Source: Sabellastarte sp. h YS-2021 (lineage: Eukaryota > Annelida > Polychaeta > Sabellida > Sabellidae). Taken from it: a stretch of DNA of 64,000 nucleotides. Position numbers and translations under genes: made by a program. Positions 21,978 through 32,229 of this stretch are shown here, in pieces. The DNA lies in assembly GCA_964017235.1 (NCBI GenBank), contig OZ024929.1, positions 159,759,609 to 159,823,608 of the forward strand. The letters are read 5' to 3'. The notes under the pieces were generated by a model that saw nothing but the letters and a program-made list of their open reading frames with translations, had not been told where the DNA came from and searched no databases. Numbering within the stretch: the stretch's first letter is position 1; each line of letters starts with the position of its first letter.

Positions 21978-22375
21978 AGTTTGTGGGTGTTCCAAAGCAT
22001 AAACCCATGCACAGCTTTTTACCAAATTTTCAGTGTATGTTTACCCAAGAGGATCTAGAGCTGATTAAGTTTTGGGGGGGATATGGCAACAACTATTGCC
22101 ATAGCAACACTTTTAAGGTTTGGGGTCTTAAAGTTTGTGGGTGTTCCACAGTCTAAACCCATGCATGGATTTTGACCAAATTTTGCAGATATGTTTACCC
22201 CAAGAGTATCTAGAGCTGATTTGGGGGGTATGTAGCAACAACTGTTGCCATGGCAACACTTTTAAGGTTTTGGGTTTAATTTTTGTGGGTGTTCCACAGA
22301 CTAAACCGATGTATGGATTTTCACCAAATTTTCAGGATATGTTAAGCTTAAACTTCATCATTGAAAAAAGGTGCT
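21978..22375 (+). repeat. ~145 bp repeat units that form the DIRS-A target
   Basis: Nearly three units of TTTGTGGGTGTTCCA..., AAACCCATGCATGGATTTT, GTTTACCCCAAGAG and TGTTGCCATGGCAACACTTT. The left flank of DIRS-A (12640-12752) is the matching piece of the same unit, so the retrotransposon landed in this array. Confidence 0.75.
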
Positions 22376-23330
22376 ATTAAACTGATGTTACTACAGTTGC
22401 ATTTTTATCTGCCACTGGCCAAGGCCGGGGTTGGGAGATTATGAAACGCCTTCTGTGCATGCATGTGTGTGTTTGTCATATTTTTAAATCAAGCTTTGTA
22501 TCTCATTCAGTAATGAAGATATCTTCACCAAATTTGCAGAGAATGTTTATGGCTGTGAAAAACATGTCTGGAAAAATTACGGTACTCATTTTAAAAAACA
22601 ACATGGCTACCATAGCTGATTGCTTCAAAGTCATTGATATGTTCTAAAAATTAAAATACTGCAGCTAGCTCTGTCAGATTTGCACAAAATATAAGTGGCT
22701 AGGAAAGCTTGCCTGATAGTAATTTTGGCCTTCTTTTGAAAACAAAATGGCTGCTGTATTCCATCTTTTATGTCAAATGGGGCCATATCAAAAAGCCCTA
22801 ATATCTCTTTTATCATTTGTCCTAGGGGTTTGGAATGAGAAAACAACTTCTTGTAAATTGTGCTCTACTAATCTTTTGTAAGTGTCAAATTTGACGTCTG
22901 ACCCCTGCTTCAAAGTCATGTAGGATCATCATGCTAAAGAGGCCTTATATCTCCCTTATATTTGGTTCTAGGGCTTCAAAAACAACTTCTAAGAAATAAT
23001 GGCCTGTCAATCTTACATCTGACAACATTTCATAGATTCTGTATAATTTTTACAACCTAAGATTTTCCCAAATCTCAATGTGGTTACCCATTTAGTTGTA
23101 CCTGCAGGCTGGGGTTCTTGCCTGCTGGGGTTCTTGCCTGCTGAGGCTGGCTATTTTTTAAACATGCTGTTCACCTACTTTTGGGTCAGCTATAACATAA
23201 CAAAAATTGCAGACCTGTAGCTCATTGCATAGCCGAACAATAGCTACTTTCAGGTTCTCACTGTTGACTAAATCATTTGTAACTTGAAAACTATTGCTTT
23301 TATTGTGCTACAATAGCTTACCATGTGGGA
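22376..23330 (+). repeat. Diverged satellite remnants
   Basis: Old units related to the 133 bp and 155 bp satellites (for example TAATATCTCTTTTATCATTTG with CTAGGGGTTTGGAATG, and a 155-type unit at 23160-23310). A short direct repeat of GCTGGGGTTCTTGCCT occurs near 23110. No gene is seen. Confidence 0.5.
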
Positions 23331-23850
23331 CTGAATGTTGGTGTGCAAAGTCATGGTGTGACCTTGATTTGACCTTTGACCTTGCTGTAGTGACCTTGAC
23401 CTATAAAATCTTGTCCGGGCAATATCTCGGAAACCGTAAGGTGTAGGAAGTTGATACTTGGAAGGGACATTGGTTAGGTGTGCAACGTCATGGTCTGACC
23501 TTCATTTGATCTTTGATCTTGCTGTAGCGACCTTGACCTAAAAACTCTTGTCCGGGCTATATCTCGGAAACTGTAAAGTGTAGGAAGTTGATACTTGGTA
23601 GGGACATTGGTTAGGGGGTGAAGGTGTGCGACGTCATGGTCTGACCTTGATTTGACCTTTGACCTTGCGGTAGTGACCTCGGCCTATAAAATCTTGTCGG
23701 GGCTATATCTGTAAGGTGTAGGAAGTTGATACTTGGTAGGGACATTGGTTAGGGGGTGTAGGTGTGCAACGTCATGGTCTGACTTTGATTTGACCATTGC
23801 CCTTGCTGTAGTGACCTTGACCTATAAAATCATTGTGAATATCTCGGAAA
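23331..23850 (+). repeat. Array of ~140 bp satellite units
   Basis: Four units with GTGTGCAACGTCATGG at about 23345, 23481, 23627 and 23765 (spacing 136-146 bp). Same family as the 7.4-9.2 kb array. The first units after the interruption at 23851 resume near 24300, showing that another sequence was inserted. Confidence 0.75.
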
Positions 23851-24443
23851 AGGTATTTCTTCCCCTTTAATGCTCGGCGGGAGATACACACTGCGGCAGT
23901 GGTCTTGTTTCTCTTATATCTTTTACTTGAATCTTGGTTGTTGCGTCGTTGGGTGTCATTTGATGTAGATTAAGCACTGTTAAAGTCATATTAGAATTCA
24001 TTAAGGGTTTTACATTTTCCATTGTAACAGATGGTATTTCATCATGTGAGCCACAGGTTTTGGCCCAACACCACACATAAGCATGTATTGCCACATCTGT
24101 ATGTATGGGTGATATTCAAATGTACAAGATCACTTTGGTATGGTTGAACAATATCGAAAACATGGAAACCATAATTCAACTGTGGGTAATGTGCATGAAT
24201 ACTCATCTCACAGCTTCCAGGACAAACAGACTAACAGGGTCTAAATCTTTTCAACCCGAAAGCATTTCTGTTGGTCGCGGACTGGCGGATCGGCGCTAAT
24301 TTTGAACCCTGCCTTTCATTTGACCTATAATATATTGTGCATATCTCAGCAACCGTAAGAATATGGATTGCTGCAACTGATTATTATATGTACTTTTAGA
24401 TAATTGTGATAATTCCCTTGACAGCTATTCTCCAGTTAATACA
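23851..24443. other. Unidentified insert in satellite, then DIRS-B left flank
   Basis: About 23851-24290 is unlike its surroundings and interrupts a satellite unit (AATATCTCGGAAAAGG on the left, ATATTGTGCATATCTCAGC on the right). I saw no clear inverted termini or coding motif. 24300-24443 is satellite-related flank, ending CAGTTAATACA at the DIRS-B boundary. Confidence 0.4.
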
Positions 24444-24619
24444 TTTTATTGCATTAATACGTCTTACCTAGTGGACAGATGCATTTGTCCGGCGCCCTGC
24501 CGGTCTCGCCAAACATTAGAAAAAAGCGTCCTGAGCTGGGCTCTGGCCGGGACTGGTAGTGTCCTGTTCACTCGCCAGGTGGCTGTGTAGCCTCCCTGCC
24601 GGTGCACTGCGCATGCGTT
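24444..24619 (+). repeat. DIRS-B left ITR
   Basis: Starts TTTTATTGCATTAATACGTC, passes GGCGCCCTGCCGGTCTCGCC and ends near TGCGCATGCGTT. Inverted at 29841-30038. The inner end holds CTGCGCATGCG, which resembles an NRF1-type site. Confidence 0.75.
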
Positions 24620-24741
24620 CTTCCTCTTTTTGTTTGGCGTGTGTAAGTAAAACGCTTGTTGTTCAAGAGAAACTTTTTATAATTTTATTATATATTAAAC
24701 TGAAAATTAGTGGTTCTTTGTGTTTATTTGTGTGGTGTGAT

Positions 24742-27010
24742 ATGGCATCTCCAGGTGAGAAGAAAGGGCAGCGACGAGGGTCGTGTGGCCATGTTATGGC
24801 CCCATTTGATATTCATGATAAGTGCGCAAGATGTCGGGAGAAACGCATGGGTGAAGATCCCTGTGTGAAAGACAAGCCATATAAGATTTGTGATAGTTTC
24901 ACTGATGCACAAAAGGATATGCTTGCTAAACCCACTTATCGCATCAGGAAGGACAAAAAGTCAGGTATTTTAGTTACCCTTGATGAGGTTACAGTTATTG
25001 CTTCTGTGGAGGATAAGTTGAAAGATGTTGAGCCTTCTTTTCAAACTCCTCCATCTTCTGCTACTAGTACTTGAGTTCTACTAAACCTGATTCAAGTTCC
25101 TTTGTCACCTCTGAACAATTAAAAAACATTGCAGATCAGTGGTCAGAGCAATTTGCACGCTTCGAAGCGTTGCTGTCCAGAGGTAACGTGTTCTCCACAC
25201 CTAAAACCTCAGTCAAGCCAATGCCACCACACTCAGTTATTTCAGACTCTCCATTTATTGCTCCCTCTGCCCGGCTCACCGGTCCAGGGATCTCCCGGCA
25301 GAGGTTGAGTTACAGAAAGCTAAAGACAGCACAGAGGACAAGCCCAAAGATCCCAAACCGGAAAATTCTAGGAAAAAGGGCCAACATAAATCCCGCAAGG
25401 ACAGGAGTCTGACAATAAAAGACAAAAAAGCTGCAAGTAAACATAAGAAACGTCAGCATTCATCCTCACCGGTCAGACATCATCAATCTACTGGTCAAAA
25501 AGATTCCACCATTCCGGTGTCTTCACTTTTTACCGGTGCTCAGGATTCTATTAAACATCCGATTGCTGCTAAGCCATCTTCCTCTGTACCAGGCAACTCC
25601 AGTCCAGAGTCTCATTCACAGACATTACCTAAGCCCTCTACCAGTCATGGTGGGTCCATTACTGCTGATGGCTCTTCTCTTACCGGTCAACATTTTTCAT
25701 TCTATTCTACCAGTGCAGAAGCTTATCCTCAGGCTCAAGAACGGTACAGAGAATCTTTCCCCATTTCATTTACCGGTCTGCCGGAAGCTGATGACATTCC
25801 TCTGTCAGAAAATCATGAATCTAGAGAATATTCCATTAGTGTGTCATAATCTGAGGAGAACATTGAATCCCCACCGGACAAACAGGAAATCACAGAAGAA
25901 CTTAATTACAGAGAAACTGTAAGATCTGTCCGCTCTTTCATGGGATGGGACCACATCCACACTTTTGAATCTGACCTGTCTGAACCGGATAAAAGCAACA
26001 ATCCTTGGAAGGGCAAGAATCCCAAAAGACCTAGTGGAATTTCACTGGCTATGCTACCAGACGGCTGGCTGTGCCAGAAACTGGAGTGTCTCAACTGCAC
26101 TGTTGCTGAAGGTTTTCCTTCAAGAAGCCAAGATTCTGCCGGTTTGAAGAAGGACCAGTTCGTTAAAATGCCCATATCACAATCTAGGTGGTACCAAATG
26201 CACCTAATCAAACCGGATGGACCCCATCGCCCAGAACAGTTTTTAGTTGGCACAATGCAAAAGCCAAAGTTAATTCACAGTTTCCGCGGATAACTAAAGC
26301 TTCTTCCTACCCTCCTGCTGGTCCCATTTCCCATCCTATCTCACAAGAGTATCTCAGGAGATGGGAAAAGTGTGTGTGTGAAGGTACATACATTATCAAT
26401 CATGCTGCGGGTTTTAACCGATGCTCATCAGAACTGCAGGATAGGATGTCAGGTCACGTGAATATGTTGTGCTCAAGGATTAACAAGGGTAAGGCCCCGA
26501 AAGAAGTGTCTGGTGCTTTAAATGACTTGAAGGACCTAATGGCCTTCGATCAAAGCATTTCAGGAGCAATGGGGACAGATTTACAACATTTAGCAGACAG
26601 TTTTTTTGTTCACCTAGCAAACCTCATCATGCTTAGGAGGGATTCCTACCTAGAACATATCAAACCTGGAGTGAAGCAGGACACATGGCTTCAGTTGCGT
26701 AATGCTCCTTTGTTTGGGTATGGCTTATTCCCAGAAAACATTATTTGCCAAGCAGAGCAGGATATTGCTAAACATGACTCTGCCAGTGTAGCTCCGGGAC
26801 CCGGTCCGGGTGCCCAGCAGCACACTTCTTGGCATTCAAGGAACAGATACCGGCCATATGATCAATGGGGAAAGTACAGCCTCCACTGGACAACAGCCTC
26901 AGCAGCCTTGGAGGCAGTTTAGTAGAAGTAGTAGGTCAAGGGGTCACGGTAGAGGCAGAGGTTCTACCCCTCGTTTTTCCAAATCCCGTCAGTACCCAAA
27001 ATATAAATGA
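24742..27010 (+). pseudogene. DIRS-B gag, frameshifted
   Basis: Gag should form the particle that packages element RNA. I chose the Met at 24742 (MASPGEKKGQRRGSCGHVM) rather than the upstream in-frame Met at 24559 because DIRS-C and DIRS-D start with equivalent MSSPGQ and MASSGQ sequences. The N-terminus has the conserved box C-G-H...FDIHDKCARCRE...DPC, probably metal-binding. A Ser/Pro-rich linker follows, then a conserved core (LPDGWLCQKLECLNC, YLRRWEKCVCEGTYIINHA, a PLFGYGLFPE block) and an Arg/Gly-rich tail. Frame changes occur near 25070, 25450, 26200 and 26870. The gag-frame stop is TGA at 27008-27010, followed by CAATTA. Confidence 0.75.
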
Positions 27011-28109
27011 CAATTATTGTGTCAGTCCGACATTAAAAATGTTCAGTGTAACTCAGTCGGACCAAGTTCTTTCTATACAGACAGTAAAGTTTTCAAAGAT
27101 ACATCAGAACCAAATTGTGTCATGTCCTGTTGCTTATCATTTTCCTTTTGCAGGTACAAGCGGGCAACCACAAAAGAAAGGTATAAGCCCCGTTCATATG
27201 AAGAGAGAAATAAAGCATGTCAAAGGTGTATCTTGTGTCGTTCCTTGTCCTTTTGCCCCCAATGTTCTAAGTGCCCCCAGTGTTGCAAACAGTCTCACAG
27301 TGGGAGGTCGCTTACAGAAGTTTGGGCAAGTTTTGGAAAGTTACACGCTCCCCTTCAAAATGAGACCCCCTCTCGCAAGGTCACCAGTGGTTCGGAGTGG
27401 CTATGCAAACCCGGTCAAGAACCGGTTTCTAAAAGAGGCATTAACCACTCTGATACAAAAGTTAGCAGTAGGGAAAGTGGTTGTCCGCTCATCACTAGCC
27501 TTCTACAACCGGTTGTTCTTAGTACCCAAACCAAATCAAAAGTGGAGACCGATTTTGGATCTAAGCCAATTAAATCTGTATCTCTGCCCGGAAACTTTCA
27601 AAATGGAAACACCCAAAACAATCAGACTGTCCCAACAACAAGAGGAGTGGGTGACCTCACTGGACTTCAGCGATGCCTACTTCCATATCCCCATTCAACA
27701 AAGGTCGAGAAAGTATTTGAGGTTCTTCCTAAACAGTCAAACTTTCCAGTTCACTGCCCTCCCTTTCGGGTTGGCCACAGCTCCCCTAGAGTTTACAAAG
27801 GTGGTCGAGGAGGTAAAACTCATAGCACAAGCCAGGGGTATCCGGATCCACCAGTACCTAGACGACTGGTTACTGAGAGCCCCTTGCCTACAACATACCC
27901 AGACCCTCTTGGCCCTTTGCCAACAATTAGGGTGGGTAGTAAACATGAAGAAATCAGAATTGACACCACAGCAGGTCTTCGATTTCATAGGTTACCGGTT
28001 CGATCTGGTGACCGGTCGGGTCCTACCCACTCAGGACAGGTGGGCAACCCTTCAAGAGAAGTTAAAAATTAGTGTTCTCAATAAACCCTTTTTAGTAGGA
28101 CCGGTTTAA
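26865..28109 (+). CDS. DIRS-B reverse transcriptase open frame
   Basis: 414 open codons, the best-preserved RT in the window. RT motifs in order: FYNRLFLVPKPNQKWRPILD (about residues 213-232), the motif A region TSLDFSDAYFHIPI with the catalytic aspartate at 267, LPFGLATAPLEF (299-310), and the YLDDW box with catalytic aspartates at 333-334. The frame ends early in the connection to RNase H (stop at 28107-28109). It overlaps the end of gag, and its first ~150 residues overlap the Cys-rich frame one frame behind. The likely role is cDNA synthesis in the retrotransposon particle. The start codon is uncertain because the open stretch begins inside gag. Confidence 0.8.
   Translation: MGKVQPPLDNSLSSLGGSLVEVVGQGVTVEAEVLPLVFPNPVSTQNINDNYCVSPTLKMFSVTQSDQVLSIQTVKFSKIHQNQIVSCPVAYHFPFAGTSGQPQKKGISPVHMKREIKHVKGVSCVVPCPFAPNVLSAPSVANSLTVGGRLQKFGQVLESYTLPFKMRPPLARSPVVRSGYANPVKNRFLKEALTTLIQKLAVGKVVVRSSLAFYNRLFLVPKPNQKWRPILDLSQLNLYLCPETFKMETPKTIRLSQQQEEWVTSLDFSDAYFHIPIQQRSRKYLRFFLNSQTFQFTALPFGLATAPLEFTKVVEEVKLIAQARGIRIHQYLDDWLLRAPCLQHTQTLLALCQQLGWVVNMKKSELTPQQVFDFIGYRFDLVTGRVLPTQDRWATLQEKLKISVLNKPFLVGPV
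27011..27320 (+). other. DIRS-B gag-frame extension with Cys-rich domain
   Basis: After the gag TGA the same frame stays open (to 28072). It encodes a conserved stretch: SCC followed by a KER-x-KPR element, then eight cysteines spaced C-x2-C-x2-C-x5-C-x2-C-x2-C-x2-C-C at 27218-27286. The same block is present in DIRS-C, D and EF and as a trace in A, always one frame behind RT. CxxC repeats suggest zinc binding. It may be reached by readthrough of TGA-CAATTA, or be the start of an RT polyprotein joined by a +1 shift. I do not know this domain from a named family. Confidence 0.6.
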
Positions 28110-28136
28110 CTTAAAATTCATCAAGCACCAGAAAAC

Positions 28137-29233
28137 TTGCACAGTCAGACAATTCATGTCTTTGATAGGACTTCTTACAGCAACAAAGAAACAGGTGTGG
28201 TCGAGTCATCTTCACATGAGACCCATTCAATGGCACTTGAAGCGACACTGGCATGTCCCCGAAGTTTTGAAAAAGTCATTCCGGTTCCCCAGTCGCTCCA
28301 TCCTCACCTAGATTGGTGGTTGGACGAGGACCATGTTCTACGGGGCCAACCTCTGAATCCCCTTCAACATGCTCTTCAGCTGTTTACAGACGCCTCAAAC
28401 GAAGGCTGGGGTGCACACTTAGGGGACTCCACTGCAAGAGGCGTCTGGTCAGTTTCCGAAAGTCGCCTCCACATAAACTTTCTGGAGTTAAGGCAGTACT
28501 TCTGGCCCTTTGCAGGGACCAGATTCTTATAGCCACAGACAACACGACTGTAGTCTCATACATAAACAAACAGGGAGCTATGAGATCAGGCTCTCTCTCT
28601 GCCCTCCTTTGGAGACTTCTGTCGTGGTGTCACTCAAGAGGAATAACTCCCAAGGCTCGACACATTCCGGGGCGGTTGAATGTGATAGCAGACAAGCTAT
28701 CCAGACACAACCAGCTGATCCAGACAGAGTGGTCCTTCTCTCAGCATGTGTTCAATCTCTTGTGTTCGAGATGGGCCCAGCCACAGGTAGACCTATTTGC
28801 AACCCGGTTCAACAACAAACTTCCCAAGTTTGTGTCACCAGTACCGGATCAGACAGCCTGGGCAGTGGACGCACTGAGTCTGTCATGGGGAAACCTGTAT
28901 GTTTATGCCTTTCCTCCGGTCTCCCTGCTCAACCAAGTGGTTTCAAAGGTGATGGATCAAGGTTGTCACAGGATGATCCTAATTGCTCCAGGGTGGCCCA
29001 ACATGCCTTGGTTCTGGGATCTGGTCAGCCTTTCAGTTCAGATCCCATTCAGGCCCCCTCTTCAGAAAGATCTGGTAACTCAGCCCTTCAACGGAGTGGT
29101 CCACCAGAATCTCAGCAATCTGAATCTACATGCCTGGCTCCTAGAGCCTCGGCCATTCAGGAACAGGGGTTCTCTGCCGGAGTGGCAACAAGAATTGGGG
29201 CTCCTCAAAGACGCTCAACCAGAGCCGTTATAA
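28137..29233 (+). pseudogene. DIRS-B RNase H and methyltransferase-like region
   Basis: RNase H pieces lie in two frames. The first has HALQLFTDASNEGWGAHLG and an SRLHINFLEL box (to 28532); the second has LIATDNTTVVSYINKQG and ARHIPGRLNVIADKLSR (from about 28525). The catalytic D-E-D set is recognisable, but a frameshift near 28510 splits it. Downstream, QVDLFATRFNNKLPKF, an AVDALSLSW block, YAFPP and LIAPGWPNMPWFWDLV correspond to the segment that many DIRS elements carry after RNase H and that has been compared with Dam-like adenine methyltransferases; whether it is active is unknown. The 306-codon frame 28313-29233 is otherwise open. Confidence 0.75.
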
Positions 29234-29830
29234 ATCAAAGTGGGCCATTTTTGTCAAATGGTGTGACTCGAACAAGGTGGACTTCAGGTCACCCTCTGTA
29301 AACCAGATTGCAGATTTTCTGTTACATCTTTTCAAAGAGAGAAACCTGCAACCCTGCACCATTGACGGCTATAGAACAGCTATTGCGGACATGGTGGGCA
29401 ATGATAAGCTGAACGTTAGCAAAGATGAAAACTTAACTCGCCTTCTAGACAGTTTTCATAGGGATAAGCCCAAAGGAAGGCGGGGAGTACCTTCCTGGAA
29501 CCTCTCGCTGGTACTCCATCAGCTGACTAAGGCTTCTTTTGAACCCATGCAGAAGGCTTCTCTCAAACATCTGACCTTGAAGACTGTTTTTCTTTTAGCC
29601 TTGGGTTCAGATAAGAGACTCAGTGAAATTCATGCCTGGCTTTATAAGAATATCAGGCATCAGGAAAACTGGAGTCAGGCCTCTCTGTATCCTTCACCCA
29701 GTTTTCTATCCAAAAGTCAACTAGCTAGAGATGGTCCGGCCTCGGTTGTCTCCGGTAGTTATCCCGGCCCTGGCCCCATCCTTGGATGGTTCTCTTACAC
29801 AGGATAAGTCACTGTGTCCGGTAAGAGCCT
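29160..29830 (+). pseudogene. DIRS-B tyrosine recombinase, C-terminally truncated
   Basis: The open part (Met at 29277, to 29807) has QIADFLLHLF, an IDGYRTAIAD block, SKDENLTRLLDSFHRDKPKG, LKHLTLKTVFLLALGSDKRL with the first catalytic Arg region, and IHAW. A frameshift near 29750 then disrupts it, and the shifted frame continues only to SLCPVRALRY before running into the right ITR at about 29841. Relative to the 447-residue DIRS-C protein, about 125 C-terminal residues are gone, including the His-x-x-Arg and Tyr residues. Confidence 0.8.
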
Positions 29831-29840
29831 TACGTTACGC

Positions 29841-30038
29841 AACACATGCGCAGTGCACCAGCAGGGAGGCTACACAGCCACCTGGCGAGTGAATGGGACA
29901 CTACCGGTCCCGGCCAGAGCCCAGCTTAGGACGTTTTTTTCTAACGTTTGGCGAGACCGGCAGGGTGCTGGACAAATGCATCTGTCCACTAGGTAAGGTA
30001 TTAACTTATAAAAATTTAATTTACTATTAAATTTTCCA
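29841..30038 (+). repeat. DIRS-B right ITR
   Basis: Inverted match to 24444-24619, from AACACATGCGCAGTGCACCA through CGTTTGGCGAGACCGGCAGG to GCATCTGTCCACTAGGTAAG, then the right-specific TATTAACTTATAAAAATTTA extension. The outer edge is set to within a few bases by the paralogous empty site near 8300. Confidence 0.75.
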
Positions 30039-30313
30039 TTTTACAGCTTCATAATTTTTAGTTTACTGAATTGTCTTGTTTTAATACTTAATCTTTACAT
30101 GCATTTTCTTTCTCTTAGATGTTATTTTCTCTACTTAAACATTATTTGGACACTGACACTGCTCTGAAAGTATCCTGATCTGTGTACTAGCTGTTTCAAT
30201 ACTTCTGTATCTCATGGTGTTGAAAACTATTTCCCCAGGCTGTGGGGTACGGGCATCTCTGATGCTATTTTATTGTGTTAGTAAAATATTTGTGAAGATA
30301 TTAATATATTGTC

Positions 30314-32144
30314 ATGGCATCATCTGGCCAAATAAGGGGCTCTTGCTGCCACTTAATGGCTGGTTTCGATATGCATGATAAATGTGCGCGATGCAGGGAC
30401 AAAGGACTGGGTAATGATCCCTGCATTGTGGGTGGGGCTATATGCTCCATTTGTGACAGTTTTTCAACAGTACAGTGCGAGATGCTAGCGTTGCCTCAGT
30501 ATCAAATAAGGAAGGACAAAAAAGCAGGTTTGCTCATCTCCCCAAAAGATGACAGTGACAGTGTTGGGTTCGACAAATGATCTCGTTGAGGAGGAAGTGC
30601 ATCTTGAGGCCTCTTCACATGCGCAGCCAATAGCAAGCACTAGTACTGTGGTAGTCAGGAGTTTGTTTCCAAACAAGATTTTGATAAACTGAGTTCTCAA
30701 TTAGATTTGCAAGGTTTGAAGCACTTCTGAGCAGAGGTAACATTTTTACTACACCTAAAATGCGGTTTCTGACCAGCTTTTCATTGACCCTTCGGTAGTT
30801 CAAGCCACTGGTCCAGTGTTGCCTTCAACTTCAACCGTGTTAAAACTTCTGGGTCTGATAAAGATAAATGTAAAAAGAAATCCAAATCTTTAGACGTCTG
30901 CCCTCCCTGCTACCAGTCCGGTAGATGTTGATTTCTTCGGTAGTAAGATTTCTTCTGATACTGCTATGCAACCAGTCATGCCTGGTCCGGGTACCAAATC
31001 TACACAACCTACATATGCAGAAGTTGTCAAAACATCTCAAAATAGTGCTGCTACCGGTTATACTTCCGGTTTTACTGGTTCTACTTCCGGTTCTACCTGT
31101 CCTACTTTTCAAGTTTCTTCTCTACCAGCCCTCACCTCTACTGGTGCATGGGACCAACCAGAGAGTGGACCGGACAAGTTCGACAGGGATGATGAACCTT
31201 TATTTGGTGTGGATATCCCAGTGGCTGGTGAAGAAGGGGAACTGTCTGAATCTGAAGAAAAGCAAGAGATTAGTGAGGACATGAACCATAGAGAGACAGT
31301 CAGATTTGTATGTGCTTTTATGGGCTGTAATTTTATTGGCTAAATTGTGTGGCACAGAAGGCTACCCGTCTAGGTCTCAGGATGCAGGGGGTCTTAGGAC
31401 CGACCAATTCATCCAGACATCAAAAAGTCAAATCAAGTGATATCGTCAACATCGCCCCAGGACGGATGGACCTCACCGACCAGGCAAGACGGTTTTTGGC
31501 TGGACAGACAATGAGGCGAAGCTGAATTCCCAGTTTCCACGTATTGTCAGGCCCAGTGCTTATCCACCTTCTGGACCCCATCAAGGCCCAGGAAACTTTG
31601 CGTAGATGGTAGAAATGTGCCTGGGAGGGGACCTACATAACCAACCACGCTGCTGGTTTCAGTCATTGCACCAGCAAAATCCAGGAGTGCAGGTCTGACC
31701 ATAGCAACCTTCTGCAGGATTCCTTGGTTAAGGGCAAAGTTCAAAAAAAATTAGGGATGCTGTGAAGGACATTAAGGATCTGGCAGCTTTTCACCAAGGA
31801 GTATCTGTTGCCTTACCTAGATCATGTTAGGAGTGGTTTGAAACAGGATACATGGAACCAACTATGTAATGCTCCTTTGTGTCATGGTGGTCTGTTCCCA
31901 GATGCAGTGTTAGCCACAGCAGAGCAGGATATTACCAAGTTTGGGTGTACCTCAGTATGCTGCGAAGAAGGGCAGTTGCAGATTCAAACCTTATGAGAAG
32001 AAGGATTCTCAGTCGTATTCTCCTGTGAAGTCAGCAACCTTGGCATAAATTCTCTGGCAGGAACAAAGGTCATGCCTGCGGTCGTGGGGGTTCAAATGCC
32101 TCGCTTTGACCAAACAGGCCAAGGGAAGTAAACAGAGTAAATGA
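30314..32144 (+). pseudogene. DIRS-D gag, decayed
   Basis: Starts MASSGQIRGSCCHLMAGFDM and keeps the FDMHDKCARCRDKGLGNDPC box of the family, here within 88 open codons (to 30580). Frameshifts follow; later pieces are a Thr/Ser/Gly-rich linker (about 30966-31343) and a core piece with GLKQDTWNQLCNAPL and GLFPDAVLATAEQDI (31808-31996). The likely end is TGA at 32142-32144, followed by GAATTA, one base away from the CARYYA context of the other copies. The protein is not functional. Confidence 0.7.
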
Positions 32145-32229
32145 GAATTACCTTGTTCTATACCTCATAGACAGTCAGTTTTGTTCAGTTCAGGGTCTAG
32201 AGTCCAAGACTGAAGAGAGACTGAAGTCC

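Larger units (their letters stand above)
24444..30038 (+). mobile_element. DIRS-B: internally deleted tyrosine-recombinase retrotransposon
   Basis: Left ITR 24444-24619, gag 24742-27010, Cys-rich extension 27011-27320, RT to 28109, RNase H and methyltransferase-like region to 29233, truncated YR to about 29830, right ITR 29841-30038. It belongs to a different subfamily from A and C: the ITR text ACCTAGTGGACAGATGCATT replaces TCCAATGGACAAT. The recombinase is cut just after SLCPVRALRY and joined directly to the right ITR, so the catalytic His, second Arg and Tyr and the whole ICR are missing. It could move only with help, and its gag also has frameshifts. Confidence 0.82.

Noticed and set aside
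24559-24741. Upstream Met of DIRS-B gag as the true start
   Set aside because: This part lies over the ITR and leader and has no match in the C or D gag, which start at the equivalent of 24742.
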